Program-made: the position numbers and the translations under genes
Notes under the pieces: generated by a model
The model's database searches: none
The model's input: only the letters and a program-made list of their open reading frames with translations
Told to the model about the DNA's origin: nothing
Part shown: piece after piece, positions 7,531 to 11,910 of the stretch
How positions within the stretch are numbered: the first letter of the stretch is position 1
Layout of the letters: each line of letters begins with the position of its first letter
Source of the DNA: CAYRGQ01 sp964444885
GTDB lineage: Bacteria; Bacteroidota; Bacteroidia; Sphingobacteriales; Sphingobacteriaceae
Length of the DNA: 11,910 nt
Reading direction: 5' to 3'
NCBI GenBank assembly: GCA_964444885.1
Contig: CAYUIZ010000094.1
Span: 1-11,910, forward strand

Positions 7531-8225
7531 TACAGGATGAGTTCTTGCCCGATCTGCAACCGGGTTGAGTGCATATTATTCTTTTGCTGAACATTTTTGA
7601 CCGTCGTTCGGTACCTTCTGGCAATGGCGCTGAGTGTATCTCCTTTTTTTACTACATAAACCACGTCAGAATCGTCGCCAGTGCCTGCCTCGGCAATAAG
7701 TCTGTCTACATGCACCGGCGCGTTGTCGAACCGATGCAGTTCGTACCGCCGAATGGTGGCGAGCACTTTCGACGACCAGCTCGAGCTGGCCGCATAGCCT
7801 GAACGCGCAATACCGCGTATCCAGTGTTCGTACTCGTGCGGGGCATAGGCATCAAACAGTTTCTCCGTCGACGCCCTGCGCTTGAGAAATGCGATAAAAT
7901 CGGCATAGGAATCCGCTACCGAATCATAGCCTTTATACGCCGAGCGGATAGCCGTGCTGTTATTGGGGCCTTTAATGCCGAAATGATTATTGAGATGCCG
8001 GGCTACCCGGCTATTGCCATTGGCGCTTTCGTGCATGGCCACCGCCAGGATGACGCTAGCGGGACAGCCATGCTCTTCCATGTAGGCGATAGCTGCGTCC
8101 TTAAAGGCCTCGATATAGGTTTCCGCAGTATATTCCGGAGGTTGTGCGAGGGCAACTTTCCAGCTTAACGTGAGGGTGCCTACAAGCAAGACACATGCTA
8201 CAGTGCGCATTAACGATATTTTCAT
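7530..8225 (-). CDS. Secreted glucosaminidase with C-terminal LysM domain
   Basis: A 231-residue paralogue of the next gene. It has a type I signal peptide (likely cleavage after ALA at 25-27) instead of a lipobox. The glucosaminidase domain spans about 33-165, with likely catalytic Glu66 in AMHESANG, NNHFGIKG at 79-86, GYDSVADSYADF and SGYAASSSW. A LysM domain occupies about 188-231 (VVYVVKKGDTLSAIA). It should be a soluble periplasmic peptidoglycan hydrolase. The ATG is 24 bp after the O-methyltransferase stop; an alternative ATG five codons in (8210) would leave an equally good signal peptide. Confidence 0.9.
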   Translation of the reverse strand: MKISLMRTVACVLLVGTLTLSWKVALAQPPEYTAETYIEAFKDAAIAYMEEHGCPASVILAVAMHESANGNSRVARHLNNHFGIKGPNNSTAIRSAYKGYDSVADSYADFIAFLKRRASTEKLFDAYAPHEYEHWIRGIARSGYAASSSWSSKVLATIRRYELHRFDNAPVHVDRLIAEAGTGDDSDVVYVVKKGDTLSAIARRYRTTVKNVQQKNNMHSTRLQIGQELIL

Positions 8226-8249
8226 CAGGTTGCTGCGTTAGTCCATTCA

Positions 8250-8885
8250 TTATCTTTTGCGAAGGACGAAAAGCCCGTCGCGTATGGGAAAAACCAGTTT
8301 GTCGACCCGGCTATCGGCAGCTAACTTAGCGTTAAGCTGTGCAATATCCTGGGTCTGCTTATCCGTCGCCCCTGCAATAACCTTGCCTTTCCACAATACG
8401 TTGTCAATTAAAATGAGCCCGCCGGGTCGCGATTGAGCCAGCGCCATCTCATAATATAGCTCGTTATTTTTCTTGTCCGCGTCAATAAATACCAGGTCAA
8501 ATACGTCATCAATCGTCGGGATGACGTTCTCCGCAGTGCCAATATGGTAGGTGATTTGGCTGGCGTAGCCCGACTCCTTGAAATATCCACGGACACGGTC
8601 TTCCAGCTCTTCATTGTTATCGATGGTGTGAATGACGCCATCGGCCTGCAGTCCTTCGGCCAAGCATAGCGTGGCGTAGCCGGTGAATGTCCCGACTTCC
8701 AAGATGCATCGCGGTGCCACCAATTTGCTCAGCATCGCCAATACCCGCCCTTGGTAATGACCCGACAACATGTGTGCCGCGGGTTCGCGCAGGTGGGTTT
8801 CGCGATTGATACGATGCAGGAGGGCACCCTCCACATCGCAAGTCTGCTCCAAGTACTGGATTACTGCCCCGTCAAACGTGTCCAT
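8250..8885 (-). CDS. SAM-dependent O-methyltransferase (class I, catechol/caffeoyl-CoA type)
   Basis: A 211-residue cytoplasmic Rossmann-fold methyltransferase of the Methyltransf_3 family (PF01596). SAM-binding motif I is LEVGTFTGYAT at 62-72; the acidic end of strand 2 is TIDNNEE at 87-93; the metal-binding signature FIDADKK at 133-139 and DNVLWKG at 161-167 supply Asp135/137 and Asp161-Asn162; IRDGL lies near the end. The true substrate is unknown; bacterial relatives methylate catechols or are of unknown role. The frame also starts at a TTG (8903), but a perfect TAnnTTTG element lies between that codon and the ATG at 8885, so the ATG is preferred. It is the first gene of a run leading through both glucosaminidases to mqnB. 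Confidence 0.92.
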   Translation of the reverse strand: MDTFDGAVIQYLEQTCDVEGALLHRINRETHLREPAAHMLSGHYQGRVLAMLSKLVAPRCILEVGTFTGYATLCLAEGLQADGVIHTIDNNEELEDRVRGYFKESGYASQITYHIGTAENVIPTIDDVFDLVFIDADKKNNELYYEMALAQSRPGGLILIDNVLWKGKVIAGATDKQTQDIAQLNAKLAADSRVDKLVFPIRDGLFVLRKR

Positions 8886-8890
8886 GCTGG

Positions 8891-8898
8891 CAAAAATA
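8891..8898 (-). promoter_or_regulatory. Bacteroidota -7 promoter element of the O-methyltransferase run
   Basis: Minus-strand TATTTTTG, an exact TAnnTTTG match, lies 5 bp before the ATG at 8885. A small inverted repeat (GGCAA CC TTGCC, 8899-8910) sits directly upstream of it. This is the only convincing promoter for the four-gene run that ends at mqnB. Confidence 0.6.
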
Positions 8899-9057
8899 GG
8901 CAACCTTGCCGAAAGATGCGAGTTGGCGGGGTGAATAAGTTTAGAAATGAAGCTACCGCCCGGCGGATCGACGGATGGGCTGGGAGCTTAGAAAAGCAAA
9001 GTTTAACGTCAAATTCTTAGGTTCTAGTAAATTTTATTTATGTTTATCGAGACAACG

Positions 9058-9098
9058 TACCCGTGACGAACACGGGTATTACCGGGCATCTGGTGCCC
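9058..9098. repeat. Two tandem inverted repeats in the divergent intergenic region
   Basis: The first is a perfect 8-bp inverted repeat, TACCCGTG (9058-9065) and CACGGGTA (9071-9078), with a 5-nt spacer ACGAA. The second, 5 bp further on, is GGGCA (9084-9088) and TGCCC (9094-9098) with a 5-nt spacer. Neither is followed by a T run, so a terminator is unlikely. They could be a 5' leader structure of the hydrolase transcript or an operator. The rest of 8899-9178 shows no gene and no exact TAnnTTTG match toward the + strand gene; TATGTTTA near 9040 is a one-mismatch candidate. Confidence 0.6.
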
Positions 9099-9178
9099 TT
9101 GTATTCCAAGATCAGTGAATTCAGGGCGCTCTGGCATGGTTTGCCTCCGTGATGCTTTTCCCATTAATTAGGATTGAC

Positions 9179-10600
9179 ATGCAACGACTGACAACACCAA
9201 TCACCGCACTATTTGGATGGCTGCTCGCTTCGCTCGTAAGCTTGGCAAGCGTACAGGCACAGGACATTTCGGGCACCTGGCACGGCATACTCGACGTGCA
9301 GGGACAAAAAGTCCCCTTGGTTTTTCATTTCGAAAACTTGGACGGCCATTGGCAGGGAACCATGGATAGCCCTGCACAGGGCGCCCTAGGCATTCCGCTC
9401 ACAGACGTTGCCCTCGCCGATTCGCAATTGGTTGTGGGCATTGCGGCGGCTGGCATCCGGTATGAAGGGCGGATCGTCGCGGCCGATTCGGTTGCGGGCA
9501 CGTTTCACCAAGGCGGCTTGCAATTGCCGTTGGCATTGCAGCGGAACAAAGAGGCTGCAGCGACGCCAGCCGTACGGCGTCCGCAGGAGCCCCAGCCTCC
9601 GTTTCCCTACCAAACTGAGGAAGTGACGTTTGCCGGTGGGCACGATGGCGTCCGATTGGCCGGCACGCTGACGTTGCCCGATGGGGAAGGGCCGTGGCCG
9701 GCGGCCGTGGTGCTCGCAGGAAGCGGTCCCAATGACCGCGACCAGCACCTTTTTGGGCATAAGACGTTGCTGGTGATCGCCGACCACCTCGCACGGCACG
9801 GCGTGGCCACGCTCCGCTATGACAAGCGCGGCGTAGCGGCTTCCGAAGGCGACTACGCAACAGCAACCTCCCGCGATTTTGCCGACGATGCCCGAGCCGC
9901 GTGGGATTATCTGCGCCAACGTGCCGAAATCAACCCTGCCCGGGTTGGGCTGATCGGGCATAGCGAAGGAGGCATGCTTGCCCCGATGGTATCTGCCGAG
10001 CAACCTGACGTAGCTTTCCTTGTGTTGCTGGCTGCGCCCGGCATCCCGATCGACAGCCTGATGACCCTGCAAAACTACTTGCTGGGCAAATCAATGGGCA
10101 TGGACGAAACGCAACTGGCCCAAGCTGCCACCGTCAACCAACAAGCGTACAGGCTATTGCGGGAAACAGCCGATGTCGACTCCCTGCACGCCCGCCTAGA
10201 CCGGCTGCTCCGCGCGCACGCGCTTAGCAGCGGCATGCCCGCCGCACAAATCGACCCTTTGGTTGCCAGCCAAGTCCAGCAATTGGCCTCGCCGTGGTTC
10301 CGTTTCTTTATTAACTACGATCCCCAGCCAGCCCTGTCGGCCGTGAAAGTTCCGGTGTTTGCCATCAACGGCAGCCATGACCAGCAAGTAACCGCCAAAG
10401 AAAACTTGGTGGCCATTGCGGCAATCTTGGAAAAAGCCGGCAACGTCCACGCCACTGTCCAGTCTTTCCCAGGCCTCAACCACCTGTTGCAGCCGAGCGA
10501 AACGGGCGCAGTGAGCGAATATGCCAGCATCGAGCAAACCATCGCGCCGGAGGTATTGCAAGCGCTATCTAAGTGGCTGAACCAAGTGCTGGCGCGGTGA
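9179..10600 (+). CDS. Exported alpha/beta hydrolase with N-terminal beta domain
   Basis: A 473-residue protein with a type I signal peptide, likely cleaved after AQ at 27-28. Residues 29-122 (ISGTWHGIL onward) form a beta-rich, lipocalin-like N-terminal domain of the kind seen fused to hydrolases in Bacteroidota. Residues 145-472 are an alpha/beta hydrolase: AGSGPNDRDQ at 180-189, TLRYDKRGVAAS at 211-222, nucleophile elbow GHSEGG at 260-265 with Ser262, likely acid Asp401 in NGSHDQQV, and likely His435 in GLNHL. It probably acts as an esterase or peptidase in the periplasm; the substrate cannot be told. The frame is open to a GTG at 9149 and an ATG at 9152; ATG 9179 is chosen because the signal peptide then starts normally and AGGA lies 8 bp before it. 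Confidence 0.9.
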   Translation: MQRLTTPITALFGWLLASLVSLASVQAQDISGTWHGILDVQGQKVPLVFHFENLDGHWQGTMDSPAQGALGIPLTDVALADSQLVVGIAAAGIRYEGRIVAADSVAGTFHQGGLQLPLALQRNKEAAATPAVRRPQEPQPPFPYQTEEVTFAGGHDGVRLAGTLTLPDGEGPWPAAVVLAGSGPNDRDQHLFGHKTLLVIADHLARHGVATLRYDKRGVAASEGDYATATSRDFADDARAAWDYLRQRAEINPARVGLIGHSEGGMLAPMVSAEQPDVAFLVLLAAPGIPIDSLMTLQNYLLGKSMGMDETQLAQAATVNQQAYRLLRETADVDSLHARLDRLLRAHALSSGMPAAQIDPLVASQVQQLASPWFRFFINYDPQPALSAVKVPVFAINGSHDQQVTAKENLVAIAAILEKAGNVHATVQSFPGLNHLLQPSETGAVSEYASIEQTIAPEVLQALSKWLNQVLAR

Positions 10601-11094
10601 AGCGCCCTATCGTCAATTTGCGCCTCTCGCGCATGGATGTGGTGGCCGAGGCCGTAGGCTGGGCGGTTGTCATCGCCCATTGGGCGTTCGTGGCTTGGCA
10701 CTATGCCGACCTTCCCGAGATCATTCCCCAGCATTTCAACGCGCGTGGCGAGGCCGACGGGTTTGGGGCAAAAGGCAGCTTGGTCGGCCTTCCGATAATC
10801 AACACCGTGCTTTTTGCGGGCATGACACTACTGAACCGGTTTCCACAGGCTTTCAATTACTTGGAAGAAATCACCCCCGACAATGCCGAACGGCAATACC
10901 GCGCTGCCACGCGCATGATACGTTATCTCAAGCTAGCCGTTGCCGTCGTGTTTTTTGCCATTACCTACTCGACCGTCGAAACGGCCCATCAGGGCGAAAG
11001 CCCGCTGATGGCTTGGGTGTTGCCCGTACTGGGCCTGTCCACTTTCGGTTTATTGCTGTATTGTTTGGCAGCCACTCGCACGAACCGCAAGTAA
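10597..11094 (+). CDS. DUF1648 domain membrane protein
   Basis: A 165-residue inner-membrane protein with four likely membrane segments (about 16-36, 62-80, 111-126, 137-158). Residues 39-59 carry the DUF1648 (PF07853) signature, with LPEIIPQHFN, GEADGFG and a following Lys, between the first two segments. The domain occurs alone and in SdpI-type immunity and signalling proteins of Gram-positive bacteria; its biochemical role is unknown. The GTG start overlaps the hydrolase stop in GTGA, so translation is likely coupled. Other in-frame starts are a GTG at 10573 and an ATG at 10633, the latter just before the first membrane segment. The function relative to the hydrolase is unknown. Confidence 0.85.
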   Translation: MKRPIVNLRLSRMDVVAEAVGWAVVIAHWAFVAWHYADLPEIIPQHFNARGEADGFGAKGSLVGLPIINTVLFAGMTLLNRFPQAFNYLEEITPDNAERQYRAATRMIRYLKLAVAVVFFAITYSTVETAHQGESPLMAWVLPVLGLSTFGLLLYCLAATRTNRK

Positions 11095-11099
11095 AAGCG

Positions 11100-11125
11100 G
11101 TCGATGCCATAACTGACTGATCGAC
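11100..11125 (+). terminator. Weak hairpin after the DUF1648 gene
   Basis: A 6-bp inverted repeat, GTCGAT and ATCGAC, encloses 14 nt, 5 bp after the stop codon, and is followed by CACCTAAATTTTG. The stem is short and the T run poor, so this is only a possible terminator separating the hydrolase pair from the beta-barrel gene. Confidence 0.3.
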
Positions 11126-11204
11126 ACCTAAATTTTGCCACAACGACAGCAATGCCGTTGCCGTGTAGTTTTTCGGCTACATGACGAGAAAAACACAACG
11201 TTCC

Positions 11205-11236
11205 TTTGATATACGGCACTGTTTTCGGTAAATTAT
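11205..11236 (+). promoter_or_regulatory. Possible promoter of the beta-barrel gene
   Basis: TTTG at 11205-11208 and TAAATTAT at 11229-11236 are separated by 20 bp, the expected spacing for the Bacteroidota -33 and -7 boxes. The second box departs from TAnnTTTG at its last two positions. It would give a leader of about 40 nt before the ATG at 11283. No gene was seen in 11095-11282. Confidence 0.4.
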
Positions 11237-11282
11237 GAATGCTCGCGCAATGCGCCATAGAGCATATAAAAACTTAACTCGA

Positions 11283-11910
11283 ATGAAGAATAGAAATCTA
11301 CTAGCTACCGTTTTATCCCTTTTCGTACTGAGTGCACACGCCCAAGTGGACGATGTGAGCGTAACCATTGCGCCTACCATCGGCTACAACTGGTTTGATT
11401 CCAAATCGACCGTCGAGAACGGCTCGATGTGGGGCATCCAAGCGGGCTTCGGCTTCGGCCGGGTCATCGAACTGCGTGGCATTTATGAGCGATCGCTCAA
11501 CCTCAAGCAACATTTCGGCCAGTACGAAGGCGACATCCAGAACCATTTTCCCGACTTTAATTTTGCTGACCAAACCATCGACGTAAAACGCGTGGGAGGT
11601 GAGTTCAAAACGAATATTCCGGCGCGCCGCTTCGCACCCTACATCATCTTGGGTACGGGCATGCAAACGTTCGAGCGGCATCTTGAATCAGGCGCCGAGT
11701 ACAAATCGGAAAACCTGTACGGCAGCGGTGGATTGGGCTTCAAGTTCAACATGGGTGCCCGCACGACCTTCAATATCGAAGGCCGGGGAATCGTGTACAA
11801 CATGAATCCCGGCAGCTTGCTGTACAACGAAGGCGGCTCGTCGGGCTTTGATGACTGGATCAACAGCCAAAACCAGCACACCATGTACAACTGGAGCGTC
11901 ATGGCTGGCT
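11283..11910 (+). CDS. Outer-membrane beta-barrel protein, 3' end outside the window
   Basis: The frame is open from the ATG at 11283 to the right edge, giving 209 residues without a stop. A type I signal peptide ends in AHAQ at 18-21. The rest shows alternating aromatic and hydrophobic beta strands with glycine-rich turns: ITIGYNW-like start near 30-37, GIQAGFGFGR at 51-60, APYIILGTGMQ at 118-128, GGLGFKFNMGAR at 149-160. This fits an OmpA/OmpW-type small barrel (OMP_b-brl, PF13505) in the outer membrane. The C-terminal end, and so any OmpA-like peptidoglycan-binding domain, cannot be judged. Ligand or role is unknown. Confidence 0.8.
   Translation, partial: MKNRNLLATVLSLFVLSAHAQVDDVSVTIAPTIGYNWFDSKSTVENGSMWGIQAGFGFGRVIELRGIYERSLNLKQHFGQYEGDIQNHFPDFNFADQTIDVKRVGGEFKTNIPARRFAPYIILGTGMQTFERHLESGAEYKSENLYGSGGLGFKFNMGARTTFNIEGRGIVYNMNPGSLLYNEGGSSGFDDWINSQNQHTMYNWSVMAG

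Noticed and set aside
8886..8903. TTG start six codons before the O-methyltransferase ATG
   Set aside because: The perfect -7 element lies between the two codons, so a transcript from it would not contain the TTG.
9386..10072. A 228-codon open frame on the - strand inside the hydrolase gene
   Set aside because: Antisense shadow of a gene with complete catalytic motifs; composition is Arg/His/Gly-rich and no start signal is present.
1..11910. Mobile element, CRISPR array, tRNA or rRNA
   Set aside because: No transposase, integrase, direct-repeat array or cloverleaf-like sequence was seen; gene content and base use look uniform along the window.

Overview
The window looks like an ordinary chromosomal stretch of a fairly GC-rich member of the Bacteroidota, probably Sphingobacteriales or a near relative. 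Four things point there. Five starts on the minus strand are preceded by TAnnTTTG, the -7 promoter element of this phylum, and Shine-Dalgarno sequences are mostly missing. The protein set is typical of the phylum: a YkuD_2-type lipoprotein, paired glucosaminidase-LysM proteins, and a small outer-membrane beta-barrel. A futalosine hydrolase (MqnB) indicates the futalosine menaquinone route. The genus assignment is inference only. No RNA gene, CRISPR array, insertion sequence, integrase or phage gene was seen.

Left edge (2-2166): a lipoprotein L,D-transpeptidase-like gene on + runs convergently into rmuC on -, and their stop codons overlap by 4 bp. Positions 2167-4955, all on -: kbl, then panC (11 bp gap), then panD (30 bp gap), each with an intact coding frame. 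Kbl uses CoA, while PanC and PanD make pantothenate, the CoA precursor. A strong intrinsic terminator at 4917-4955 separates this group from pdhB (pyruvate dehydrogenase E1 beta), which has its own promoter.

Positions 6073-8885, all on -: a compact four-gene run of an O-methyltransferase, a secreted glucosaminidase-LysM protein, a paralogous lipoprotein glucosaminidase-LysM protein, and mqnB. The last three are joined by a 1-bp overlap and a 3-bp gap. A 293-bp divergent intergenic region with two small tandem hairpins follows.

Positions 9179-11910, all on +: an exported alpha/beta hydrolase with an N-terminal beta domain, a DUF1648 membrane protein overlapping it by 4 bp (GTGA), and then an outer-membrane beta-barrel gene cut by the window edge.

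I see no obvious new defence, mobile or biosynthetic system. The most notable signal is regulatory: three genes (rmuC, panD, the O-methyltransferase) carry an exact TAnnTTTG element only 4-5 bp before the ATG, which predicts leaderless or almost leaderless mRNAs.
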